Below are positions 1 through 12,240 of a stretch of DNA of 64,000 bases, piece after piece (the first letter of the stretch is position 1; each line of letters starts with the position of its first letter). Below the pieces are notes generated by a model that made no database searches, had not been told where the DNA came from, and saw only the letters and a program-made list of their open reading frames with translations. The stretch is from Gymnorhina tibicen (lineage: Eukaryota > Chordata > Aves > Passeriformes > Artamidae), in NCBI GenBank assembly GCA_013399875.1, contig VXAZ01003899.1, forward strand, positions 1,101,817-1,165,816, in the 5' to 3' direction. The translations under genes were made by a program, and so were the position numbers.

Positions 1-3000
1 AAAGTGTGATGTCTTGAACACTTCATTTTAAATGTTTCTTTACTTTGCAACAGTTCAATTAAAGTAACTGATGGGTAAATGATGTTATAGGGTTGATTGT
101 GTCACACCAGATATACTGACTCTTCTGCTCCATCTGTCTGGGTACAACCTGATTAACTTGTCAGCAGAAGCAGGTTTAGTCCTTTCTGCTTGCTTTCCAG
201 TGTTGGGAGCACAAGACCACTTCCATGATTGGACCTAGGGATTGAAATGCCATGGAGCACGAGGAACAAGGGAAAGCCAGAAGGAAGACAGAGCTGGTGA
301 GACAAAGGCAGGCAGGAAAGCTCCTCTCTTATCCAGGCTAACTCTGCATCTGCCTCAGCCTAGGACCCCTTGTCCTCCTGAATCCTCATGGCAGGAACGA
401 CCCTCTTAGATTTGGATGTAAGGGTAACAAACAGTGCTTACCCTTTTCCCTGGCCAAAAGTAGATCTTTTAAAACAAAACTGGAAATTAGAGTCCTTGGA
501 ACTGTCTTTATCTGAAATGCTTTTAAACCCAGGAATTTTTATGTCCTCTTTAGCTGGGAAGGCAGCTACAGCACCAACAGAAATTTTAATATAAAGCATT
601 GTTAAAGTAAACTCAGATATATAATGAAACCCTGCTCCCATTAAAATTGAATTAATGAATATCTAGATATGCTTTAATAGAACATGTCAATCATATACTG
701 TTGCATGTGAGAAGACAAAAAAGGTAGAACAAAAAAGCAGTTCCACCGCGATCCTCTTTGAGATACATGAAGTATATAAAGAAAACCAAACCACTTGTCC
801 ATGCAAACAGGATCTCTATGATATTGTGAAAACTTATCAGAACTTGGTAGAAGCAAAAAAAGCTGACTGAAAAGGATACATGAGACGATGTCATTCTCAA
901 AGCCAAAAAGAAAGAATGTCATTGGATAAACTCTGAATTTTGTCACATTTTGTCCTACCCATGCATTTTGAAAGCTGAAAGTTCATTGTCTCAATATGAG
1001 GACCCCGACAAAGTGGCAGCTATCAGAAGACATCATACCATCTGAAAGTACACAAGTTCTGGCTTCAGAAGTTTAAAACAGACATTTAAGTAAAGACTGT
1101 TAAATATCCCCCGGGACACTTTGGAAAACCGAGACTGCATTCCAAAGCTGGGGGCCAGATTAGCAGGTACACCTTAAATCATAGCAAAGCACACCAGAAA
1201 GAGTGAGAACATAATGGACAAAAACACTTGGACCCCCAGAGTTTTAAATCTAGATGCAGCTACTAATGGAAATAAATTGACTTGTCTCAACTCTATCCCT
1301 AAAGCCAATGATCTATAGCCATATTTTTATGTGAGATTTGACATGCTCTGGTACAACCAATTGTCTGTGGGCTGAAGCTGCACAGAGAGAACATGAGCAT
1401 TTATCAACATTAATTACAGCCTCACAGTGGTAAGGCTGGGAGCACTGTACAATGCCTGCTTATGAAAAGAAATGATCTGATTTGTACCAGTTCACTTAAT
1501 TTCAAATACACTCCATATAAGAATTAAAAAATTGTATTCTCTGTCTTACCTGTTCACCTATCAAACACGATTAAGAAAAACACATTTTCTACCTCACAAT
1601 TAAGCATTAGCAATTTGAATTAGACTAGGACTAATCTTCTGTTTTGAAAACATGGGAGTAAATTTGCTAAGTCTCAGCCCAGTCACTCTAATTCCTGTGG
1701 ATCAATAAGACAATTCCATACTGGAAAAAATCACAAAATATGTTTGCCAGCCTACGATGATTCTGTAATTTCAGTGTCCTTGAAAAGCTGTGCAAGGAGC
1801 TTGGGTGCTGCCCACAGAACATAAGTTAACCCTGCAGCTCACTCTGTGCTCTCCTCTCCCGCTCGCAGGCTCTGGCTGCAGGATTCAGGATTCACCCCCT
1901 CTGTTTTCAGCACTGCTACTGTGTGGGGTCACAGCCGGGCACCTCATCGCTGACACCACCACAAAGGTGACTTCTGTGAAAGTTGAGCTTGCAAGGGGAC
2001 ATTTGACCGCTATTCTGTGCACTAATGGTAAATGGAAAAAGCTATATTTTGCTTTCTTCATTAATTCAGAGCTCTCTCTAGCATGTACTTTCCCACAGGT
2101 CAAAAGGACCTCTGGTGTTCAGGGAACAGTGGTCTGACAGAGACTGTATTAACTTCCATATTCTTTGAGAGAACAATTGGCTTTTCCCCCCCTCCTTTCT
2201 GGACAGATTGTCATGGCAGCACACTGCAAGAATGAGTGGAAAAAAAAATTGGTTTTGCGATGAAAAACTGTAATAGAAAGGAAGAACAAGACATTTTCTA
2301 ACATAAATTGCTTCTTTCCCTCCTCATACTGTCCTAAACTTATTCTGTATGAAAAAAAAAAAGGCATACAGAGAATTGTAATGCTTAAATTGTCTTTTTT
2401 GTATTTTATAGCATTTTAATAGTAATTAATAAATAGAAAAGCTACATGCCAAGAGAATAGTAACAGCTCAATTTAGTTGTTCTAGGACTTAAAAATATCT
2501 TCAAGTTGTGGTAAAATCACATCTGTCTATAATTTTATTGCACATTTATTCTTAGCAGAAAAGAAACAATGGAATATAGAACATAATATGCTGGCTTTCA
2601 TTGTGATAAAAAAAATCTTCTGCAGTTTTCAAAGTCTGCCAAAAGAGTAGCCATGAGTCATTTTATGTCAGTGGAAGCCTCAAAGTGGCTGCCAAATTCA
2701 GACAGTGAAGTTTTATGGAAGATTTCTAACTTATAAACAAAAAGAAACCTATTCTGAAGAAAACTACAAGCTATTCTTATGCCTGTTATGAAAAATAATA
2801 AACTCTGAGTGGTAGACTGGTGCAAGTTTTGGTCACCTATATCACAGTCTTTCCCCAAATGAGATTTAACTGCATGTTCTCTCTGGTTCTTGCAGGAAAC
2901 ATGGGACCATCAGCCCCGTTTCCACAGCCGAGGGCTCTCTGATGTAGTAAAGCTGCACAGAAGTTCCCTTTTGAGTGCCCAGAACTCTAAAGCCAGCAAT

Positions 3001-6000
3001 AAAGCTTAACAAGTCTTATCTATTTGTGTTTAAATTGTATAGTTACAAGAAATTGTCTCCATCACGTCAAATCTACAGACTAAAGTCAGTAAGACAGATT
3101 TTTCAGTGGAAAGCTATTTCAAATACACACTTACATAAACCAACTGGCCATTTTACACACCTCTGTGTTGTGCACCCCCACACCCAAATGCCTGTAGAAA
3201 CAAAGGACAATCCATGACAACACACTATTTCAGTGATTTTCAGCCTGCTGCAGATACTGATGCAGGAACTAAGGACACTCTGATAGGCATGGAAACAGTA
3301 ATTCAGAATGAACACATCAGTATCAATGCGACACTTGTACCCACTGTAACCTACTGATCCTTGCAGCAGCCCCCAGCACCCAGAGCAGCTCCAATTCCAG
3401 CTCCTCAGCTCTTGAAAGGCTGATTATTCCTTAAAGGGTGGGTTCGTCATGTCCCCAGGCAAAGTGTTCTAAAAAACACGGAGTGTAAAGCAGTGTCACC
3501 GAGGCGGCTGCGAGTACCAGGCTGGCTTGTCACCGCCACTGCCACCCTCTAACAAAGACACAGCTGGACATGTGAAGCACAGTAATTGAACACTGCCTGA
3601 CAGCCAGGCAGGGTGTTGTACAGAAAGGCAGGTGCCAACCTTTGGGCACCTTGATCTGTCATAATATTAAACAAAACCAAGCAGGCATCGCTCACAAAGC
3701 CACAAAGGCAAAATACCTGCGCTGCACGACAGCAGCAGTGACAGCTCTGTGCTAGGCCCCTCTCCACAGGACACCTGCTCTTCATCTGTGAGACTGAGAT
3801 ACTCTTGGATACACTTTTATAACCCTCTCTCTCCCTAATCCCACTGCGAGCTGATCCCTGGAGCACTCTCTGGGGGCTCTCACACGTGCTCCTGGCCTGG
3901 CCCTGGCATGTCCCCATGGCACTGTCCTGTCCCAGGCTGCTCAGAAGCTGCTGAGCTGTGACACTGCAGAGCTGTGAGAGAGGCTGTAGAAAGGTAAGGT
4001 GGAAAATATGGAGAGGGGAAGGACTGCTGAACTGGGGATAATTAGCAGCTCAAGAGTTTGAGATGGAGAACGCCAACTTGGAAAGGCATGAACTCGAGAA
4101 AGGGAAAAGCCAGGAAGAGCAGCAAGGGTGAGGAGCTGCTGGCATGTGGCAGCTCAGCAGCCCCAGGGAGCTGCAGGAGCCGCCCATCACCTTCCTGACT
4201 GATGCCTGTGCGGTCAAAAAGATTTCAGGTACTCTGCAAAAGGTGTTGAGCCCACTCACTCAGCCTGTCTGCTTCAATCCTAGTTAGCTTTTGTGGGAGT
4301 TAGCCAGTCAGTAACTGCTTTGCCCTTTAAATTTATGAGTCTCCTTCTTGCACCATTCTTTATTCCCCAGGAACGGAGCAATGAAACTGCTGGTTAATGC
4401 CTAGTAAAGACTAACAGGCACAGCTACAGACACAAACACAAAAAATCAGGGTCTTTGCATATGCACTTACATGAAAGTGTAGCAGCATCAACCAGCAGAA
4501 CCAGGAACATTTAGGCAGCCCTGAACCAGCTCAACTACAGGAACTTTCTCTTCTTCAGCAGAAAACCTTGTGTCTTTTTTTGCCATAGGGTTCTGAGTGG
4601 TTGTTGCATAGTGCCAAGTGATGAAGTGCAATAATGCCTCCATTTATTATTCCAGTGGTGAGGATAATGATAACTGTGTTTTGCATTTCAATGGGTCCAT
4701 GCAGTTTTAACTTTCTACATCAATGAATGAACGTAATTTCAAAACACTTCTACTTTAAAAGGCATACATGTTAAGCTCTCCACTATCTCTTAATTCAACT
4801 ACTCAGTTAACAAGAAAAAAATAAAAAGTACTAACAGTGCTATTTCAAGTCTATAAGTAACAGAACAGAATAATAAAACTCAGAACTCGAAGAGAATTTC
4901 ATCAGCCGACACGAAAACTTAAAAAGAGAGGAACCAAAATCACATAACTCTAGACTTTTTTTTTCATAAAGACCCTAAACATGCCTGTGTCTTCCTGTGC
5001 AGTCACTCAGGCTGCCTGTTCACTCTGCACAACCCAGAAGTTAAAAATGCAAACGAACGAGATCATGAAAACATGCAATTATCTGCAATCAGTAAAAACT
5101 TCTTTGAGCTTATGTGTACGTGAGTGGGAGTACATCTAGATCGATTTTCTGAATCATCATTATGTATCCTGCTTTTGTAGTGTTTCCCTTCACCCTTTTC
5201 TCTCTCCTATTCATGCCTGTATTAGTTATGAAAAGGATACTCCAGTAGCCTGCTAAAAACGACCTTTCTATAATGCTGCTGGAATTCCTCCAAGTACATG
5301 GCCCAAATGTGTTTAAAGTCCTTGGGGATGCTTTTGACTGTGCTTTCCTTGACTCTTTAAAATGCTTTTGATTTTTAGACAGGTCCAGAATCTATCTATG
5401 CAGACCTCAATTATTTGGAAAATCCCCACAACCTTTCTGCAACCTTCACATGCAGGAACAAGAGAATGAAGGAGTCAGTTCTTGCCCCAGCCTTCAGTCT
5501 CAGAGGAATAACCTGCTCTAGCATATGTACCTGTAGCTGCAAGTAAATGGTAAGAGAAAGCCACAAAAGACAAAGCAAAATTAGAGTGAGGACTCGTTTC
5601 ACTGTTCCAAGTAGTTGTTTGTTATGCCCAATATATCCTAGGAATTTGCATTAACAAAAGGAAAAGAAATTTTGTTTCACTGTTCTGTTCCAGAACATTT
5701 TGCATCATGTACAAAGATATCAAAATATTGAGACATCATTGAAAATAGGCAGACAATTGCAGAGAGCAGCTGTAGCTTGGAACTTCAACACATTCAGAAA
5801 CTTCAAAATTACATATTCAGTTCAGAAGTTCTGCAGCTGATCTTGACACCCAAACATGGTACAAAATGTGAATGCAGTATCACCAACATTTCAGATTTTT
5901 AATTTCTTTCTTAAAAAAATTAATAAAACTTTCCCCCACCATTAAATCCCTCTCCTCATGTGCCCTATTTTGGCTTTTTTTGCCTTGACTGCTATAGCCT

Positions 6001-7434
6001 GTGCACAGGCACAGGGCCCTGTGTTCATTCCTGCACTGGAAGGCTGCAGCTCCAAGAACACTGGGTGCTGATGTTTCCCAGCTGTGAGACCCCGTGATTT
6101 TGAGTTCAAGCCCTGCATGGTGCAGACTGGGATACAGCTCACATTGCTGCTCCATCCGTTCATCTCTCATTGCGGCCCTCAGGCTCACCCAGAGTGACCG
6201 TGCTGCAATCAGACTGGCAAAGCAACAAATGCAGCTTGAACCCCAGGGAAAGGCAAATATTTTGAAGAGCAACATGGGAGTTCTTTTAAGGTTCACAGGA
6301 ATTCTTTTCAGGTTAAATTTTCAGATTTCTCAATATTTAAACTGAACTTTGCACAAATGACCCAAGATTTGAACCATTGGTCTCATACTACAGCCCAAAA
6401 GACCTAAAGAAACTGATTTCCTAACCACCAGAAGAGTGGCCATCATCCTTTCCCCTGAAACACAGACAAAACTTTAGGATGTTACAGTCTTCCTTAGAGC
6501 CTAGCATCAGATCCTTGTGAGCAAGCACAAAGAAATTATAGACATAGATACAAAATTATCTTTACAACTGAAAGATTTGGACTGAAAATATTTCAAATTA
6601 CGAGACTAATTATGAGAACTGAAGAGTAAGAGTAATTTCTATTTAATTCTAGCCTTTTTTTTCTCCTGAATTAAGTATTATTAATTATAATGGTATCAAT
6701 TAATTTTACATCAATATAAAGCACTGAGAGAGGCATTAGTAAATCAGGCAATCTCAGTGAAACATCCATCCATGAAAGCTCCTCTGTTCTCCTCCCTCAC
6801 CAGCCATCCTGTTTCGCCCAGTGTCCGTGTGAGGTTCCCACACCAGAGGACTCCTGCCGTGTGAGGAGCCCTGGGAACCTCCCCTGAAAAGCCATTCCTT
6901 TCTCCCTGTGCCCTCAAAGCATGCCCAGCTTTAAAGCAGAGCGCTGCCTCTCCGGCTGTGAGGAAGGAACGAGACCCACACTGGGATGTTCAAAGGCAGT
7001 ATTTCCATCACACATCCCCTTGGAAAGCAATGATTAAAGCAGCAATAAAGGAGCACCTCTCAACTGGAGAAGGTAGAAACCGGCACTTTGTTAGGAGGAG
7101 GAGGAGATGCTTTGAAAAAGACTGCAAGAGGACAATAAAAGTTAAAGAGCATTAAACAGCAGCTCTGAGCCTAAAGGTAAAGCAGCTAAATACTGCAGAA
7201 ATGAACCATAAAAATAGCACCATAAAAGTGCTACAGCCATGCATTACTGTGTCCTTACTTAGAGATATTTCAACCCTTCCATTACAGACCCTTATTTCAA
7301 AGAAAACAGAACAATTATGCAGCCAGCCCAGGAGCCTGTTGCAGCCATAAAGCAGCAGCACACGAGGGAAGGCACAGCCCCTATTTGTTTGCCTTGAACC
7401 AGGAACAAGCACGCTAAAATCAAGCACACATCAC

Positions 7435-7553
7435 TGGAAGTGTTCCAGGCCAGGTTAGTCAGGGCTTTGAGCAACTTGATCTAGTGGAAAGTGTCCCTGC
7501 CCGCGATGATCCTTAAAGCTCCTTCCAACCCAAACCATTCTATGACTCTGAAA
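7435..7553 (+). mobile_element. CR1 LINE fragment, 3' end
   Basis: The segment reads like the 3' end of an avian CR1 retrotransposon: ccaggccaggttagtcaggg, then ctttgagcaacttgatctag, gtgtccctgccc, gatgatccttaaagctcctt, and finally ccaacccaaaccattctatg, where ATTCTATG is the typical CR1 tail unit. Compared with the CR1 3' region as I remember it, about 20 bases are missing between ctgccc and gatgatc. It is 5'-truncated with no reverse transcriptase coding sequence left, so it is inactive. Confidence 0.85.
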
Positions 7554-9223
7554 AAGTACAATTAGGAACTCTGCATAGGCATTTTGCAAACTCGTAACTC
7601 CACTAGAAGCAACGAGCTGCTGCAATACAGCTAAACATGATTATGTAAAAAATACAGCACCACAAAGGATACACAAAGATTTGGGTACAGTTGCCTGAAA
7701 AGGCCACGTGAAAACACATGCAAGCAGTCAAAGCTTCCTTTACATCACAAAGAAAATAAACCAAATGCGATTAACAACCCCCAATCAATATTGAAACAAG
7801 AGATAGAGAAAGGATGTATTTGCAAAATGCGATGTCTCCAAACAGCCTGAATTTAGCCCAAACTGCCTAAGACAGCAAAGGAACAAAGGGAAGGTTAAAA
7901 TATTCTTACCAGGAAAAAAAAAAACCAACCCAACATGCAGGCACGTGTTGCATTATTCAATGATTTCAGGGCTTGGTACTGTTAGATAAAGAGACATCCG
8001 GAATCTAAATTGTGATCTGAGTTTTGTAGGGCTGACACAAAGCATTCCCTTCAGACAGCTCAGGTGCCACTTTTTGTTTCATAATCAGTAACGTGACCAC
8101 TCGCACATCATTTTCAGTTGAGAGCAGAATCTACTGAAGGTAACTGAGAGATGAAAGCTCAAAGTTATGAAACCCTCTCTTGAGAAAGCAGGTGCTGTCA
8201 GTGCTGGCTTTGCCTCCTGAGCACTCCACTATGGAGATTAATAAATAGATAACAAGATAAAAAAATTAGAGTAGTGCACTGTGAAGAGGCCGTACGAGAG
8301 GGGTCAATGTTTTGCAACAAGCAAAAGCTATAAAGTAAAGGCTGAAGTAAAAAGGTACCAAAAAGATGTCTCTTTTTTTTTGGTGGCTATTGGTATGAAT
8401 GTAGATGAAACACCAGTTTTAAAGTGAAAGAACTACAGGCTAATTCTGAAAGTCTCAATGATTTTACAAGCATCAATTTCAGTCATCTTCTGAGTTAATA
8501 TTCTTGTGATGAAACTTGTCATCAAGCCCTGTCAGGTGTGTAATTTCAGAAAAGAACTAAAATCGATCCTGAAGCAGCTCTGGAATAGACTTGGAACACA
8601 GCAATTCTGCCATTTTCTAATAGCTTAATGCTTGCCTGTGACAAACCTGTCTTCCAAAAAGCTCCAATTAACTTTCGGGCATCCTGCAACCTCCAAAAAT
8701 AACAGTATTCACAAAGTAACCTTTTGTCATCAACATGTACATATACACTCCCACAGGTTTCAAGGTAAGATAAAAGAGAAGAATTGAAGTCAGTAATGCA
8801 ATTCACAGTCACCTCTGGCTGGGAATAGCTACAAAATCAGACAGTAAACACCCCAGCCAGACAAATGCCCACTGCTGTGGCTCAGGGATGCCACTATTAT
8901 GGCAAAGAATCCTTTCATAAATATCCCAAGGAATTCCCTTGAGGTAAAGTGATTGGTAAACTGGGACAAGTATTGTTGTGCCCAAGAACAATTCCATACA
9001 GAAAGAGGCAGACCAGGAACAGAGGTGGCCACTCCGTACCAGAATTAAAAGTAGCTACTAATCCTGGGCAATGAACCACACAGCAAGAACCAGTCTGGGC
9101 TGAACAGGACCAACATTTCCACCCTGTGATTCTTAGCAATAAATAACAATTCAGGATGTCCAAATTAAGTTCTATAAAATAGCAGAGGTTCTCACAGAAG
9201 CAGCAGTTCAGAGTTGAGCATTC

Positions 9224-9247
9224 TTTTTTTTTTTTTTTTTTTTTTTT
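9224..9247. repeat. Poly-T run of 24
   Basis: Uninterrupted T homopolymer in intron sequence. On the minus strand it is poly-A. No transposon body is recognised next to it, so it need not be a retroposon tail. It is prone to length errors in sequencing. Confidence 0.95.
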
Positions 9248-9996
9248 GGCAAAGTTAGCTCCAAACCTTCAGTAAGCAAGAATCCCTTTCCTTTCCTTTT
9301 TTGGCCATCTCAGCTTTGGATAACCTGCATTTGCTTTTCAGCACCCCACTTCTTAATGGCACCCATGTTCCCATTTTAGCAGAGCAGGACAATGTGAGGG
9401 CAGCACATCCCTACGCACATCCCAGCCCAGCATAGACTGGCACACCCTACCCGCCCTTTCCAGCCTTATTTGCTCCCCATGGAGCCGTAACCAACCGCTG
9501 ATTAACCACTGAGTAACAACAGCCTTGGTGTTGTCAGCTCCAACCCAGCCACACCAGCTCCTCCCAGAGCTCCACACCAGATGAGCAGTCTTTGATCAAA
9601 TGTTGGAGGGCCTGGGCTGAGGCTGCATGGGGGTGTAACGAGCCCGTATGTGGCTACTCGGGGTGTAATCCAGCAGGGTGGCATTACAGCCCCGGGAGGC
9701 TGCAAACCAAATGTAACATCCCAGAAGCTGTGGCAACCAAGCAGCTGAAACCCTGGCATGAGCCCGTGCTCCCAGCAGCCCAGCTCCTCCACCTGCTCGC
9801 TGTGTTTATCACTATCTGGGCATGCAACACCACCCTGCTATTCCAAGCACTTTATTCAGCACCACAATGGCTAATTTTAAATTCTGAGAGATCAGCTCTG
9901 CCAACTCTGCTATTTAAAGTGCAAGTTAAATATGTTTGACATTCCATACCCCAAATGACAACAAACCAGAATATTTAGACCAGCAGCATGTCAGGC

Positions 9997-10013
9997 ATTT
10001 ATTTATTTATTTC
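9997..10013. repeat. ATTT tetranucleotide repeat
   Basis: Four perfect ATTT units 3' of a CAGG context. Short and unremarkable; a similar TATT repeat occurs at 49137-49153. Confidence 0.85.
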
Positions 10014-10589
10014 TCTGTCAGGCCTAAGTGCTGCACCTTTTCATTTATATGCTGCTGTTTGCCCCACAGGCATCAAGCTGTTAACATGTACAGAAGAGAT
10101 TAAAATGAACTTGCATGCTGGATGAGGTATAAATTAAAATTATAGTACTGTCAGTCTTGAATCTCGGATTGTTTCTCAAAGTCTCCCAAAATGCATAATG
10201 TCAAGTGAGACTCTGTTTGTTGCTTCAGGAAAGGCAAAATGTGTAATTTTTCAGCAGCACAGTCAATATGAATTCTAAGTAAGTTGTCCCTGAGCCCGTG
10301 ATATAAATATGCTGTACTAATCGCATGAGCTGTGTATGCAAGGAAGGTCCAAGTGAATAAAAGGCTTTAAAATGGGATGTGAGCAGAGTTATTCACTGTC
10401 TACCTTCCAATGCAAAGCAAACTGGGGCTGCTGGGTGTTCTAACGCCACTCACTCCCCATGCTGCGCCTGAAAAACCACGCCTGACACACAGGACACCAA
10501 ACCCATCTCCCAGCAAACCAAGGGTTTTCTCTGTGCACGTTGGAGGACCACCAGTGGCATTCCCCAGGGTGTCCATCCACACCACCCAC

Positions 10590-10824
10590 CTGGTCTCAAG
10601 CGGGACGTTGCTGTTGAGCACCCAGCTGTCCTGGAGCTGCACGGACTCGGGGGTGGTGGCCAGGTCGTTGGGCGCCGGAGCGGGCGCGTGGATCTGGTTC
10701 CGGCGATTGGTGAGCGAGTTCCTGTTGAGGGAGTTGGCAGAGGAATGATGATGGGACAGGGAATGGTTGTGAGGAGGAGGGAGAGGTGGCCTCAGCGTTG
10801 ACTGGCTGTGATGGTTTGAAGGGC
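10590..10824 (-). CDS. TENM2: TENM2 (teneurin-2) internal exon B, cytoplasmic domain before the transmembrane exon
   Basis: This is the exon that follows exon A in the transcript. It encodes the later cytoplasmic part of teneurin-2. The minus-strand frame begins [18 protein letters not shown], passes through a His-rich [11 protein letters not shown] stretch, a basic Asn/Arg stretch ([12 protein letters not shown]) and [10 protein letters not shown], and ends in [20 protein letters not shown] contains PxxP cores of the kind that bind SH3 domains; teneurin cytoplasmic proline-rich motifs are reported to bind CAP/ponsin-type adaptors, but binding at this site is inference. The acceptor has a strong pyrimidine tract (ttgtttttcttttctgttctag|GC CCT). 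The donor is ACC AG|gtgggt. The exon is 235 bp, enters in phase 1 and leaves in phase 2, so skipping it alone would break the frame. It joins exon A cleanly through a split Gly codon (G|GC). It contains no Met codon in frame, so translation cannot start in it. GC and CpG content are clearly above the flanking introns. Confidence 0.97.
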
Positions 10825-10850
10825 CTAGAACAGAAAAGAAAAACAAATCA
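10825..10850 (-). other. TENM2: Splice acceptor and polypyrimidine tract of TENM2 exon B
   Basis: On the minus strand the bases just before exon B are almost entirely pyrimidines (tttgtttttcttttctgttc) and end in tag, which fixes the exon start at 10824. This is a strong U2-type acceptor. The upstream bases, a short alternating purine/pyrimidine stretch (cacacatgtgtg), add no further splice signal that I can see. Confidence 0.9.
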
Positions 10851-12104
10851 CACATGTGTGTGATGACACTGCTCTCCTCGGTGTTTTCAAGGGGCCACTG
10901 CCTGGGAGAAGAGACTGTGCCTCTTGGACCTGTGGGCATCAAACCGAGGGCAAATCAGATCAGTGATTATTTGGGATCAGCAACATAAAGCAGTGCTTCC
11001 ACCTTGCACAGCTGGCATGTTGACAAAGACTGTATTTAAATTTAAAAATACTTCTTTATGGATTCTCCGTGGAGAAAGTCTCCTCAGTGGAGCAGCCAGG
11101 ACAGCAGCCTAGCTGGACCACTCCCTACAGCTACCGAGAGGAACTTTCCCCCACTGTTTCTATCAGGGACTTTGAGCAGATGAACCTTAATGGATTAAAA
11201 ATAGCTTTTGAGAATATGGTCTTTAGGCCCCTATAAAACTTAATCAGAGAAATCAATCTTCTTTCATTCACTGGTATTTTACCAATCAGCTTCAAATGAA
11301 CAGGATTTGTGCCAGCACAAGAAGATTAAACTCCAAATAAAAAAGAGAAAAAGAAAAGAGAGCAACAAGGCAGTGATGGTATCTTTTGTGTTATTCCATG
11401 TGATCAGGATTTGGCCTGTATTTTTCTATTTAGTAATGCCACAAACACACAGCAAGATCTGGAAATTATGCAACTCTTTCAGTCTCTTGCATTAAAAAAT
11501 GACAGATGATATTTTTTAGTGATAAAGAAGGATATAAACTTTTCTCACTCTTTGAGTACTGACACATTGGCATTGATAACGCAAAATAGTTTTTTCTAAT
11601 CATTAAGGCAAATGGATTAAAATAAAGGCTCATGAAAACAAAATCTGATAAGCAGGTGTCATTCTAACATTGTCCCTTTTCTAAACATAAATGCAGACTG
11701 GTAAATAAGTTCATGTGCAATTCTGCACATTACAATAATTTATGTCTGATAAAAACAGCAGAAGAGAATGAAGAAAACAAACACTATTATGAACTGCATG
11801 CTTTAGACATTGTATCAAGTTGTAGCTTTCTAGTGAACATTAATCAGTAATACAAGAGAATGATAATTCTAATGATGCATGTTTGTTTTTAGAAACTGAA
11901 GCAAATTCTGTACTTAATGAATCAAATAATAGAAGAAAACATAACAAAACATCATTTGCAGAAGCATTGATCTTTGTCATATAGAAAAGCTGCTGAACTG
12001 AGTAATTGCTGTAAGTTAATTAAGGCCATTATTTATAAAAAACCCCAAATAAACAAAAAAAATCCAAGATGCAAAGTAACACCCCAAACCCCAGTGCACC
12101 AGGA

Positions 12105-12240
12105 GGAGATTTCACCAGCATGGCACCCGGAGCTGCAGCAGCACTCAGGGATGTGGGTTAGTGGTGACCTGCCACTGCTGGGTTAAGGGTCAGACTTGAG
12201 GATCTTAGGAGGCTTTTCTAACCTAACTGATTCTATGCAA
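12105..12240 (+). mobile_element. CR1 LINE fragment, 3' end
   Basis: Recognisable CR1 3' sequence: gtgacctgccactgctgggt, taagggtcagacttgaggat, cttaggaggcttttctaacc and taactgattctatg. It is 5'-truncated and lies in the same orientation as the copy at 7.5 kb, opposite to TENM2 transcription. The 5' limit is approximate. No coding capacity remains. Confidence 0.82.

Larger units (their letters stand above)
1..10589 (-). other. TENM2: TENM2 intron downstream of exon B (partial, 5' part)
   Basis: This intron begins with the donor gtgggt at 10589 and runs off the window. It holds a CR1 fragment (7435-7553), homopolymer runs (11 A near 2352; 24 T at 9224-9247), an ATTT repeat (9997-10013), and a few less AT-rich patches (about 3360-3960, 6770-6960, 9350-9800). 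The open frames in those patches are short, lack recognisable domains and have no convincing splice context. Nothing else is recognisable. The next exon, expected to encode the rest of the juxtamembrane region and the transmembrane helix, is not in the window. Confidence 0.85.

Noticed and set aside
3549..3917. 122-codon minus-strand frame in TENM2 sense
   Set aside because: Cys-rich translation without a recognised domain, no good acceptor and donor pair seen, and it does not resemble the teneurin juxtamembrane or transmembrane region expected in the next exon.
9600..9700. Two copies of GGGTGTAA and a short TGTAAT/ATTACA pairing
   Set aside because: Too short and imperfect to support a repeat family or structured RNA.
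10400..10589. Open continuation of the exon B frame (WVVWMDTLG...)
   Set aside because: This is intron read-through after the gtgggt donor; the teneurin sequence stops matching exactly at ETR.
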